Source: Knufia peltigerae
Taxonomy: Eukaryota; Ascomycota; Eurotiomycetes; Chaetothyriales; Trichomeriaceae
Reading direction: 5' to 3'
DNA length: 64,000 bases
Assembly (NCBI GenBank): GCA_030247855.1
Contig: JAPDRN010000019.1
Location: forward strand, 186,001-250,000
Shown: positions 51,449-61,926 of the stretch, piece by piece
Position numbering within the stretch: the first letter of the stretch is position 1
Layout of the letters: each line of letters starts with the position of its first letter
Notes under the pieces: generated by a model
What the model saw: only the letters and a program-made list of their open reading frames with translations
Databases searched by the model: none
What the model was told of the DNA's origin: nothing
Position numbers and translations under genes: made by a program

Positions 51449-54400
51449 TTACTTATCCTGACCGTTCAACTCCACCAGCTGCCTGACAATGTCGAATAGA
51501 CCTTCATCGTCTTGACTCGAAGGATCGACCGAATCGATTCTCCTCGTCAATTCGTCGTCGAGCAAGAGGCGCAGTCTGGACGCGAGGACCCCGATCCTCG
51601 CCCACCCTTTCAACTTCAACCACCCGTCGACCACCAGCCCTTGGCCCGACGTGTCGATCTCGATGGGTCCACCGAACAATAACAGCGCGTAGGCGTTCAA
51701 CGGCGTCAGATCCCTGATGAACGTCTTGCTCGTCTCCATCTTGGTGAAGTAACTCACAAAGGCCGCGGCGCCAGAGAAGCCTTGCGCGTCGAACAGCACC
51801 GAGCTGGGATGCACAAACACCCTCCCGTTTTCCTCGTTGAAGTACTTGATCGCCTTGGCTTCCGCGTCGAGCTCTTTTGCTCCGGACACTGACGCGATGT
51901 ACTTTTTGTCGGGCATCTGAATCCGAGCGATCTGAGGATTCAGCGCCCCCGCGATCAAGGCGCGCAACAACATGGTATTTCCCCTGCGCTTGTTGAACCT
52001 CGTCGTGACAACCCTAGAGTAATCCACAGGAAGCAGACCGCTCTCGACGAGCGAGTCTCGTAGCTGTCGTCTCGTAGAATCAATGTCCCTCAACGTCTGG
52101 AGGGACAAGAATCTACTGCCACACCAGTCTTGCAGGGCCCGGTACCGCGATGTCGTCGTGCTCGAGTGTTCCTTCCACTGTTCAAACGCGGCACAGTCGA
52201 GAATGAGATCACCGTCGGACGACGACGAGAACGATAATCTCGTCTCCTTGGCCTCGTCGCGTTTGTCCCGGGGACTGACAAAGGGCGATTTCGTCGTGAG
52301 AATGGCGGCGATGGTCAAACATGGGTCGAGGCACTCGAACAAGACGCCGTAGATGAGGAGTTTAGCGCAGCGTAGATCGGCTGGGATCATGGCCAAGTAT
52401 GTGCCGAGACCGGTGAGCCGTTCGTTCTCCAAGGCGCCCATCCGTTTCAATGTTCGCATCGCCGTGGCCACCGCGCGACTGTCGGGCGGAGAGATCGTCC
52501 GGGCCAGAAACTCCTCTACGTTCCTCTCTGACCCCGTCGCCTTGACCGAAAGACAAAGTTGCTCGAGTGGCGTGCGGTGCATTTCGGGCGCGGTGGCTGC
52601 GAGCATGTTCTGCTCGACATTCCGTGTGAATAGTTTGTAGCATTTTCCTGCCTGCACTCTACCAGCACGGCCCCGCCGCTGTTTGCATGCGGCCTGTGAC
52701 GCCCAGACTTCTTCGAGGCGGACAACGTTCGAAGTCGGATCGTAGTTTGTCTCCTTGACTTTGCCGGTATCGATGACCGCGACGATGTCCTCGATGGTGA
52801 TGGACGTTTCGGCGACGTTTGTGGCCACCACGACTTTCCGCTTACCGGGAGGTGGTCGTTTGAACACCATCCGTTGCTCTGCAGGGGTGAGAGATGCGTG
52901 CAGTGGGAGGCTATGGACACCAGGTAAATCACTGAGGGCACGTTGGCAACGATCAATTTCCATGGTACCGGGCACAAAGACCAGGACACCGCCTGAATTG
53001 TTTCCAAGATCTTTGTCAATGTGCTGGACAAGATCGGCAATGAGCCGATAGTTGATGCCCATGCCTAGATTTTGAATTGCTCTGCCAACGTCAAACGATG
53101 GGAGGCCTTCCGAAGCAGCAGAGACAGCATGATTGCTTTCGTTTTGGGTGAGATGAATGACATCGTCAAGATAAAAGTCTTGTACAGGGTAAGTTCGTCC
53201 CTCTACATGAACCCTACCTACACTTCGGCTACCACCAAAGTAGTTCGCGAACGTGTCAGCATTCAATGTTGCGCTCATGAGGACAATTTTGAGATGCGGC
53301 AATACAGGCAATGCATCACGCAGAAGAGCAAGCAGGAAATCTGTATCCAGTGAGCGTTCGTGAACCTCGTCGACGAAGACATGGCTGACGTTGGCCAATG
53401 CTGCCTTGACATTTTCCGCTCCTTGTAAGCGCCGGAGAAGTACACCGGTCGTTTGGAAGGTGATTTTTGTATTCGCAGAGGCCTTTGAATCTCCTCTGAT
53501 GATGTAGCCTACCTCATCACCCTCGATGATGCATCTCTCTGCACCTACTCGATCACAAAGTGACAATGCTGCGACACGTCTTGGCTGTGTACAAATGAGA
53601 TTGGCTGATGAGCCCTTCATTTTCTGTATAGCATCGTCAAGGACAAATTGAATAGCTTGCGTAGACTTGCCGGAACCTGTCTCACCAGTGATTAATGTGA
53701 CTTGGTGACGGTCAATCTCCTCAATGATCGTATGTCTTTTCGCCCACGCAGGCAGTTTTTCTCTTGAAGCCAACATCTTCTTCTGGGCCTCCGAGTCCTG
53801 TCTGACCTTCCACGCCTCATAGATCAAGCTATTAGATCGCATATCCCGTTGATGCGTTCTATCGAGTCTCTTCTTGCGTTTGTAGGTGGCGTCTAGATGG
53901 CCGTCAGAGAGTCGTTGTACTGTGAACGAGGTTCTAGAAATCTCCAGATCAACGAGCTTCCCCGGCTGCTCAACAATCTTGGGAATCGACTCTTCTAGCC
54001 ATTCGATCAGGCTGAATACCATTTGATCCCCAAGTAAATTTTCTTGTGCGAACTCCACTGCCCGTTTGATGATGCTCAAGCGAACATAGCTTGGCATCTT
54101 TGTATCGTGAATCACAAGAATGGGTGGGGTGCATATCGGATATCCATGTTTTGGAAGGCGGAACATGAGTGTAGACTGAAGCGAGCTAGATGGTGTTACT
54201 TTGATTGAAAACTGACTCTTGTCAGCAACTGTGACTCTCTCAGCGAAAATAGCTTCCAGTGCTGTCATCTCTTCCGCCCACAGATCGGCATCTGATGGGA
54301 GATCAGTGCGTATATCCGACTTTGGAGGCGCAAGGCTGAACTGGAGCGCTTCCATAGCCAAAGCCTCGCTCCCATCATTGTCTCGGAGTGCCTGAAGACA

Positions 54401-55477
54401 CAACTGGCTGGAATAGCCACCCTCACTTAGTCTCTTGACCTTAGCATCAGTGGAAAGGTCACTGGTGACAAGAGATACACCAGCATGGTAACCAGGAGGA
54501 AAGCTCCAACTCGGTAGTGAATCTTCGGGTAGATATATAAGCAGCCATTCTAGAACTTCTTCTCGGCTACCACAATAGTCCAAGGCTTCTTGAATGTGAC
54601 TCGGAAGAAATCCGGATTTTGCTAGGTCTGAGACGATCGATACCCGTTCCGCTTTCGTCATCTTGGTGCCAGCGGTGTTCCAGGTACTTTTTGTCCGAAT
54701 GATGGATTCTAAGCGCATACGGGAGCTCTGCCCTAATTCAATTCGGGGCGCACGATCCCATCCTTTCAGAGTGATTCCGCTAGCACTTGAGTTGACCAAA
54801 CTCAGAGGCTCAATTTTGGGCGGTGCCGCTAATTGTTCTTGCTTCCTCTTCTCGACTTTGGCTTTGATCTCCTGTCGTTTTACCTCCGCTGCAAAAGGAT
54901 CGGCATCATACTTCCAGGCCCTATCTTCTTTCACATCTTCCTCCTTCAGACGTTGAAAATCGCCCTTCCAAAGATCCCGATAAAACGGAGGTAAGGCCAT
55001 GGAGAGATTTTTCATGCTCGATATACGGAAAAGAGCATAGGCCGCAGCAAAATGTCGAGCCTCGAGAGCTGTGGGTTGATCTGCTAGATGTGCTGAGGAG
55101 GTAGGAAGCTGAAAGGAAGGCAATCTCGTGACATCGCCAGTTTTCGGATCTGTCTTCGATAGAACGACCCAAGATCGATGCATCTTTTCTCCATTACTTC
55201 CGGAGACCTGTCGACCCTGGTAATCGGGCTTATTCCATTTTTGCCTTTGACAATGTTCGGAGAGAAGGTTGACAGGTAGCTTGCCTGTCCATGACTGACC
55301 TCCGATCACCTTGCGAGCGTCTGGGCGTGGCGGGCCCTCGGGCTGATTTGCATCTTTTTTCTTCTTATCCTGTTGCGAATTTGTGAAGACAATGTGTTCA
55401 CTGTCTGGTACTGGCGGGGCAGATGACTTTTTTGAGGCATTACCCTTTGCTGACGCAGAACCTTTCTTAGGAGCCAT
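51449..55477 (-). CDS. DHX57-like DEAH/RHA RNA helicase (UBA, RWD, helicase)
   Basis: Intronless, 1342 codons. It is related to human DHX57 and budding-yeast YLR419W, large ATP-dependent RNA helicases of incompletely known role. Domain order: a basic N-terminus (MAPKKGSASAKGN); two UBA-like helical segments (about 275-320 and 345-383); an RWD domain (about 395-500, DLWAEEMTALEAIF); then the helicase core. Motif I is GETGSGKST (598-606), motif Ia TQPRRVAA, motif II DEVH (703-706, an Ile/Val variant of DEAH), motif III SAT (734-736) and motif VI with QRRGRAGR. Downstream are the HA2 helical region and an OB-fold (about 1180-1300). The 4-kb open frame without an intron is unusual for this window. 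It is followed by a medium-chain reductase gene on the same strand. Confidence 0.93.
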   Translation of the reverse strand: MAPKKGSASAKGNASKKSSAPPVPDSEHIVFTNSQQDKKKKDANQPEGPPRPDARKVIGGQSWTGKLPVNLLSEHCQRQKWNKPDYQGRQVSGSNGEKMHRSWVVLSKTDPKTGDVTRLPSFQLPTSSAHLADQPTALEARHFAAAYALFRISSMKNLSMALPPFYRDLWKGDFQRLKEEDVKEDRAWKYDADPFAAEVKRQEIKAKVEKRKQEQLAAPPKIEPLSLVNSSASGITLKGWDRAPRIELGQSSRMRLESIIRTKSTWNTAGTKMTKAERVSIVSDLAKSGFLPSHIQEALDYCGSREEVLEWLLIYLPEDSLPSWSFPPGYHAGVSLVTSDLSTDAKVKRLSEGGYSSQLCLQALRDNDGSEALAMEALQFSLAPPKSDIRTDLPSDADLWAEEMTALEAIFAERVTVADKSQFSIKVTPSSSLQSTLMFRLPKHGYPICTPPILVIHDTKMPSYVRLSIIKRAVEFAQENLLGDQMVFSLIEWLEESIPKIVEQPGKLVDLEISRTSFTVQRLSDGHLDATYKRKKRLDRTHQRDMRSNSLIYEAWKVRQDSEAQKKMLASREKLPAWAKRHTIIEEIDRHQVTLITGETGSGKSTQAIQFVLDDAIQKMKGSSANLICTQPRRVAALSLCDRVGAERCIIEGDEVGYIIRGDSKASANTKITFQTTGVLLRRLQGAENVKAALANVSHVFVDEVHERSLDTDFLLALLRDALPVLPHLKIVLMSATLNADTFANYFGGSRSVGRVHVEGRTYPVQDFYLDDVIHLTQNESNHAVSAASEGLPSFDVGRAIQNLGMGINYRLIADLVQHIDKDLGNNSGGVLVFVPGTMEIDRCQRALSDLPGVHSLPLHASLTPAEQRMVFKRPPPGKRKVVVATNVAETSITIEDIVAVIDTGKVKETNYDPTSNVVRLEEVWASQAACKQRRGRAGRVQAGKCYKLFTRNVEQNMLAATAPEMHRTPLEQLCLSVKATGSERNVEEFLARTISPPDSRAVATAMRTLKRMGALENERLTGLGTYLAMIPADLRCAKLLIYGVLFECLDPCLTIAAILTTKSPFVSPRDKRDEAKETRLSFSSSSDGDLILDCAAFEQWKEHSSTTTSRYRALQDWCGSRFLSLQTLRDIDSTRRQLRDSLVESGLLPVDYSRVVTTRFNKRRGNTMLLRALIAGALNPQIARIQMPDKKYIASVSGAKELDAEAKAIKYFNEENGRVFVHPSSVLFDAQGFSGAAAFVSYFTKMETSKTFIRDLTPLNAYALLLFGGPIEIDTSGQGLVVDGWLKLKGWARIGVLASRLRLLLDDELTRRIDSVDPSSQDDEGLFDIVRQLVELNGQDK

Positions 55478-56430
55478 GTGTACGACTTGGGTTTTCGGTG
55501 TTGAACTCGACAGTCAGAGTGATCATGTGGCGATCAGCTCCTCGACAACTTCAATGGGGGTCGATTGAAAGAAAAATATCCAAAAGCGGCGCCAAGAGTA
55601 TGATATGTCACTGCGACGACGTCGTCATCCTGACAATCGGTGCTGAGTAAACAATTACCCTAGGTCCAATTGGTAGTTTGCTAGACCATTGAGATCTCAA
55701 AAATCTTGGGACTTGTACAAAGATTAGCAGGATACACTGATTACTGACTTTTCACTAATTAGGATAGAAGAAATCAAAGAGGACTGCGGCAAAAGTAGGT
55801 AAGTAGGGGAATGCTCCTCCGTATCAGGCTGAGAACAGCCGCGAGGCTGCAACTCAGCCTGGTTTACCCCTTTTCAAGAGACACATTGTACTGGCATACG
55901 GACACTAAAGACCAAGCACGCAAAAAGTAGAAGGGCAGCTATTTCATTCTCTCCAAGAGTATTAGTTGCATTAGTTCCGCTACAGCACGATTTTTGTTGC
56001 CTCGCTGAAAATCGAAATCACGTCAAGAGCTTGCAGTCAACCATTTCCTCGCCTCGAAGGTTGCAGTACATTTACTCCAGCGCCGTTGCCATCTCCAATC
56101 CTCTCCCCTCGAGTTTGACAATTCGCCCTGAAAATTGTGTCACTGACAATGGTACCGAAAAGTGAAAATGGTCCATGCCCGTTTCTGTCGCCGGCCAATG
56201 GCATTGATATTGATTAGTGGGTCATAAGTTCGTGTCGTCGTAAGATGAGTTTCGAATGTCAGTTGCCTAAGCAACTGGTTCCATCTCATGCAAATGGTGG
56301 GTGCAGATGACTTCATGAGGAAGAGGAAGTGAAATCTATCTCTCGTGCATTTTGAGGCCATGCGTCATTCATTATGGCGTGCCCGATGGTGGTCATCATC
56401 ATGCGAGTAGAAATGCTTCGAGGCATATTC
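55478..56430. other. Intergenic, no gene recognised
   Basis: 953 bp between two minus-strand genes, holding the helicase promoter (left) and the cyclin 3' flank (right). No open frame of interest. Confidence 0.45.
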
Positions 56431-58652
56431 TCAGGTGCGGTAGTAAGAAATGCTGTCATAGTATGGAAGTGCAGGTGGTTGAGGTAAAAATACCGCAGCA
56501 CCGTAGTCGGGTAGCTGGAATCCTCTCTGAATCTCTGTCTCCACAAAGGCAGATGCTCGTTTGTAGCGCTTATCGCAATATTTGTTGAATACTGCACTGT
56601 GGTGCTTGCGAGGATCGTCACAGCACTCCAATAAGAGACTCACAAGAGGCTCGACCTGTGAATATGTGTATCCAGAATAGTAAACGTGATGAGCAGTCTG
56701 AAAAAGGTCAGTAGATGTTGAATCACGACGTGAATTCAACACTTACCCAGGTTCCTTTGCGGAGCATGAGGCGTGCGAGACAGTGAGACGCTGCCGCTGT
56801 GAAGCTTGGTGGGCTACCAATAAAGCGCTCGTCCATGAGTGTAACCTCCAAGAAATACTTGGCCAATGTCCTGGTCTCGAGATCGTAGTCGTCAGCCTTG
56901 CTGATCCTCCGCAGAAAGCTCATCGGACCCGGCCATCCTAGCTCGAAATGAAGCATCGTGAGCATGAAGCGTTCGGCCTTGAGGATTTCATCAATGGTGT
57001 AACCGCCATCAACCATGTACACAATCTCTTGAACAGACGGGCAATTGATTTCTTCATACTTGGCAGCAATGAAGATGGCTGTTGCACCAACGAGTTGCAG
57101 TTTGCCGAGGGAAACGGCTTTGCAGGACAAGAAGCGATCGATGTAGTTGACAGTCAGGAACAGAGTTTCCGGCAGCAAGTTGAAGCGCAGATGCACTTGC
57201 ACGAGCCAGTCCATCAAGACCGAACGCATCGACCATTGGATTTCATGTTGGTTGTCCATGTAGTGAGCGTTGGGTAGCAACTTCAGTTCTCGAGACTTCA
57301 TGTAATCGAAGATCTCATCTCCATATTCGGCCACCATACTTGTGTCAAAGCTCTCGTCTTCGAGTTCTTCAGGAGACCGAGTTGCCTCGACCAGTTGTTT
57401 TGCCTGGGAAAGCTCCTTACGAATGCGCTGGTTCATCTGAGGAAACAACACAGCCGTAGCACCGCCAGTTGTATTGTCGCCTCTAGATCGAAATGACCTA
57501 GCCGTCACATAGCCTTCTTCTTCGTAGTTGTCCTGGTCTTCTTCTTCTTCTTCTTCTTCTTCTTCCCAATGCTCCTCTTGTTCAACCGGTGCGATAACGT
57601 AATTATTGTGCGAGAGAAGAGGAGGAATGGTGTCAACTGGGTTGACAAGTTTCGCGACAGCCATCTGTTGTGATGTCGCTGCTGGAGCTGGAGCACTGGT
57701 GTTGATGGAAAGAGGTGGGAGGGCGGTTGAGGTTTTGTGAAGATCGTAATGTGAATTGACGGGAGGGCCAGGGAGCTCTGAGATGGTTGTGACGGCTTCT
57801 CTAACGTAGCGGTCATTGTTCACTTCGCGAGCAACCGCAGGCTCCAAGCTGACTTCATCAATTCCTGGTAAGCTGATCTCTGATCGAGGTTCTGAGACTT
57901 CTTTACTAGGCTCAACGAGAGTCTGCGATGTTGACGGGAGGAGACAAGGCAGCGGCTGAGAGTCGAGATGCGTAAGTTCCACCACGTCTTTTCCTTTGGG
58001 TAGCTCATTGATGGTGTTTGACTGCACGCTCGTGGATTCCGTTTCTTGCACCGTGACTAGACGATTATCTTTGAAGATCGCAGTGTGTCGCTTGGTCAAT
58101 GTCTTCTTGCCACCTGGAGCCTGTGAATGAAGCCCAATGCCCTCCCCTGGCACAGTAACTGCATTGTCAGAGGCTGCATTGTTGCTTCCACCAGAGAAGA
58201 ATGTCCGCAAACCAGAGACGGATAGTGGTCTCTGAGCTGGTCTCAGCAGACTGGTCGATTTCCTCTCATACAGAGGCTTGATAGTTGGCTGCGAAACGGC
58301 TTTGTTCTGCAAAGCGAGGTCATCTTTGCTTGGTTTTACACTTGTAGCAGTGTTGCTCACGTCCCCAAAAACCTTCCGTTTAGCTCCAGCTGCGAGTCCC
58401 TGAGTCGGGGGCAAACCGGTCAGTGCAGGACTTGATTTATTTCGCTGGTGAATTGTTTTGGTATTGTGGCCGACAGGAGGGAGGTTCTCATCATTGTTTA
58501 CGCGTATGCGTATCGGTCGATGAGGCTATTCTTCAAGTTAGCGGTGATGCCTTACAGAGGTCGGGCAGCGCGGGCGTTGAGAGCCGTTCGCGTGTTCGTT
58601 AAGGGGATCGAAGTCGAGTGCAAGAGGCAGAAGAGCTTACCTTGACATCCAT
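56431..58652 (-). CDS. B-type mitotic cyclin
   Basis: Exons, in transcript order, are 58641-58652 (12 nt), 56747-58444 and 56431-56697, giving 658 codons. It activates Cdk1 at G2/M. The cyclin box begins about residue 400: YGDEIFDYMKSRELKLLPN, MDNQHEIQWSMRSVLMDWLVQVH, ETLFLTVNYIDRFLS, AAKYEEINCPSVQEIVYMV, then the second repeat with FELGWPGPMSFLRRISKAD. The last exon (TAHHVYYSGYTYSQ...) completes the second cyclin fold. The N-terminal region has KRKVFGDVSN (about residue 25), a destruction box in which the consensus Leu is Phe. A GAA repeat encodes a run of nine Glu near residue 290. The MDVK first exon is proposed from a GTAAGC donor at 58640 and an in-frame CACCAG acceptor at 58445; this join is less certain than the rest. 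Confidence 0.9.
57537..57568. repeat. TTC microsatellite inside the cyclin coding sequence
   Basis: Uninterrupted TTC units on the plus strand encode a run of nine Glu on the minus strand. The tract is in frame and lies in the disordered linker before the cyclin box. Confidence 0.85.
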
Positions 58653-61600
58653 CTTGACGATTTTGTCCTCGAAAGTCGTATCGGAGCCTATGCAGCTGCC
58701 GAGTACTTAATTGAACGAGGTTGTCCCAAGACTAGGCTGATCGAGACTCAGCGCCCCTATGCTTTTCAGAACGCGAAGCAAATGGCAGCATGAGTCGAAG
58801 TGCTGTCAGAGAGGAAGAAAAAACAGGAGGAAAGTCAATTGCGAGGAAGAGTACTGATGCAAGAAGCTATGGCTGCAGCAAAGTGCACGGATTGTGTACA
58901 GCAAAACATCTGGGCTTGGATTTATTGAATTGCAGTATTATGATGGCCCTGCAGGAACGGAGTAAACAAAAACAACTTGCTGCCGCTCTTGAGCGATCTA
59001 CACGCTAACTCGGCCAGATCCCACTATTCCAATTTCGGCCATCGACAACAAGCTTCTGGAGAACGCGAGTCTAGCCAACCCCCAGAACATTATTTTTGCA
59101 GTCCAACTCCATAAAAAGCAGCAAAAAGATGCGCATAATTCTGTTGGAACATTCAAGCAGTATGTTCGCACTCCCTGCTTCGATCTGGGCCATCCACGAT
59201 TTCCCCGGGCTGAATAGAATAGCAACAACGCTGTAATGACGTCGACGCGACACGACCGGACACGCAGTCACATGACCGTGGACGGAATTTTCAGCTCTCG
59301 ATCTGCTAGATTTGCTGTCGCCTTTTCCTTGCGATTGTGCTGGTGGACGATATTGAGGCCGATAACAGACAAAATAGAAGCCGGTATGTATGCGACTGAG
59401 CATTCTCTCAGGTGGCCTCGTGGGAAGAATTCTGCGATTACTGGCTCGCCCTAGAACCACCCTCACTCGGCGCTTACTCAGTCACCTCAACGATGTCATG
59501 ATCGCACGTCCAATCATCGAGAATCCACCGATGCCTGGAGAATCACAAGTCTACATGATACGGTGAGAAGTTTCAACCGTGCATCTCCTGATTTACTATA
59601 GCCTTCGATGCGGAGGTCGGTGCAGGTCTGGAAGGCGTCACATCTCATCATTACATCGCTCGCAGAGCATCGCTGGCATAGTGCAGATGTAATTTGGCCG
59701 GTCCCTTCGAAACCAACCTGTGTCTCACATCTCAAACCATTCTTTAGGTATCAGGAAGACTTCATTCGGAATTTTGGTGCTGGTAATATAACATAGAGCC
59801 AGCGGACTTTGTGGCAGTGGCAAACTCAATTTATATAATTTATGCCTTCCGGCCCTTGTCATTATTATTTGCGCACTTCTCTAGGCGCGAGAGAGTTGGC
59901 TTTTTCGGCTGCCGCGTTTGCGCCGACTTGTGCTCAACCACCCTGTCGGCCTCGGCTTGCCTGGGCACCACCCACCACAAGAGCTGGATCAGGCGGCGCG
60001 CGTGATATGGCAAACTGGCCTGAATGAGCATCTCTGTAATATTGACTCCTTTGTTAACAAAGCCGGAATGAGGCGATGCGTGACGTCCTTTCGCAACACA
60101 CTTGGAATGTGGGGGTTTCGTGGTTGGACGGTCAATAGCGGATTCTTGACACACCTCAATCTTGGATAAGATCTACTACTGGTACAATGTCGAGGTGTCT
60201 AAGACTCTACTAATAGCGACGACAATAGCGCTCGGGGCAGATTCTTCGTGTGCGATGAATGCACGGGCACCAAAGGGTTATAAAACCAGCGAAATTGCTC
60301 CGGGGTCGAGCGTCGCCGCCACTGCGCCAAGCGTCATTTTTGGGCGAGTGTCTGGATGAGAATCAGCGCATGGGAGTGGTTTGGTGCATGATGGCTCTCG
60401 TCAGGAATCAGCCAGCGAACCTCGTTAGCTACCTTACCGCCCCGTGAGTGTCGCATCAACCATGCCAACTAGCAGAGCTCCGTTGCCTGTGTTCAGGAGA
60501 CTTTGGTCAGTGGGCTGGAGTTGCATGGATTGGCCTTTTTAGTCGTGTGGTTTGTGGCAGCCAGTGCGCCAGCCCACGCTCAAGTCCATCCTGGATTGGC
60601 CAAACGGGTTGGATGGCATGCTTGCGTGTCTTGACCACGGCCTCTGGACGGAACCCATAACTCCACCTTTACGGCTCACTGCTAATCTTCACCAAACAGA
60701 CGTCGCAAAGCCGCTGCACTACAGCCAGCATTTCTTCAGCGTCAGTGAGGGGTTTGCTTTTGATCCTTTTAGTACTACGGCTCGCCTGGCCTGGCTCAAA
60801 CCTGCTGCTGTCCTCACTTTCCCGATCCGCTTACTCAAGGATTTCTTCCCCCGGCACCGCAGATGGTGTGCTGACCGACATGCATCATTTTCGTCCCTGC
60901 GTACAACTGGCCTGAGGACCGGCTATAAGGATCCTAGCAAGCACTGTACAAGAGTACTTCCACCCCAACATGGCCAACCAAGACACACTGGCTTTGGACG
61001 CACGGCGAACTCAATTGGTCTACAGGTGGATGTACATCCCGTCACAAGATAGCGCTACCAGGGCAATACCGGGCTTGTAGTACATTGGTCCTCGCTTGAG
61101 GTGGTAGATAGGAACCAATGCCATAATATCCAGTCGCACCGTAGTCGACCTCTTGAGAGGCCTCCTTAGGATCATTCATTCTTATTCAATAAATCCTCCT
61201 CGAAACCGCTAGGTGTGATTTCTGAGTTGTCCGGGCTCTAAATTTCTGTTTTCTACACCCTTCGAAACCACGTTCCAGTGGTACGAGGTACGGGCGCATT
61301 TGTGTCGAGGGTGGGTCTCTCAGCACAGCCAGTTTCGACGTTGCTTCCTTCGACCTGACCTCTTCCTGTCACTCTTCAACTTGTCCATCAATTCCTCAGG
61401 ACCTTTCTTTGTCTTGTCTACAGAGTCTGTATATTTATCTGTCCTGCAGTGAACCTTAAGGTTCGTTTGCCCCCTCTGCAACCCTCCACACATATCGTCG
61501 CACACCCAATGCTCCGCTCCTCTACGATGCCTGTGCGGTAGTGCCGGATGCCATTATCATTGCCTTTGCGCAGCCTCTGTTCCAGATCAAGAGTATCCTG

Positions 61601-61926
61601 GACGTTCTGCAAGAAGTCGCGATCACTGTCACACACATTTGCTCTTTGTAAGCCAACCGACTTTTGCCCACTGACTGCCCTCATGCCGCTGCCTACCGCC
61701 TCCAATCCTTACCCAACGCTTCGGGTCATGGGGGAACACAGCCCTTTCCAACTGTATTTCTTTCGCTTATAGAAGCTAATTCGAATATACAGGACATCCA
61801 TCTCCTTCGAACCAAAACGGATCATACATTTACCACCCTATCTGCCGGCCCTCACTCTTCCGACTATTTGTACCTAAAAGGAGGATTACCAAGAGAAGAA
61901 AAGATTATATTCTCCCATTCGCAGTA
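58653..61926. other. Long gene-free region upstream of the Zn2Cys6 gene
   Basis: 3.3 kb between divergent genes, the longest empty stretch in the window. Open frames reach 166 codons (60552-61052, plus) without a conserved motif. The last 800 bp are pyrimidine-rich and probably form the promoter and leader of the Zn2Cys6 gene. I found no transposase remnant, terminal repeat, tRNA or rRNA. Confidence 0.45.

Noticed and set aside
60552..61052. 166-codon plus-strand frame in the 58.7-61.9 kb gap
   Set aside because: No recognisable domain, splice logic or transposon signature; I could not support it as a gene.
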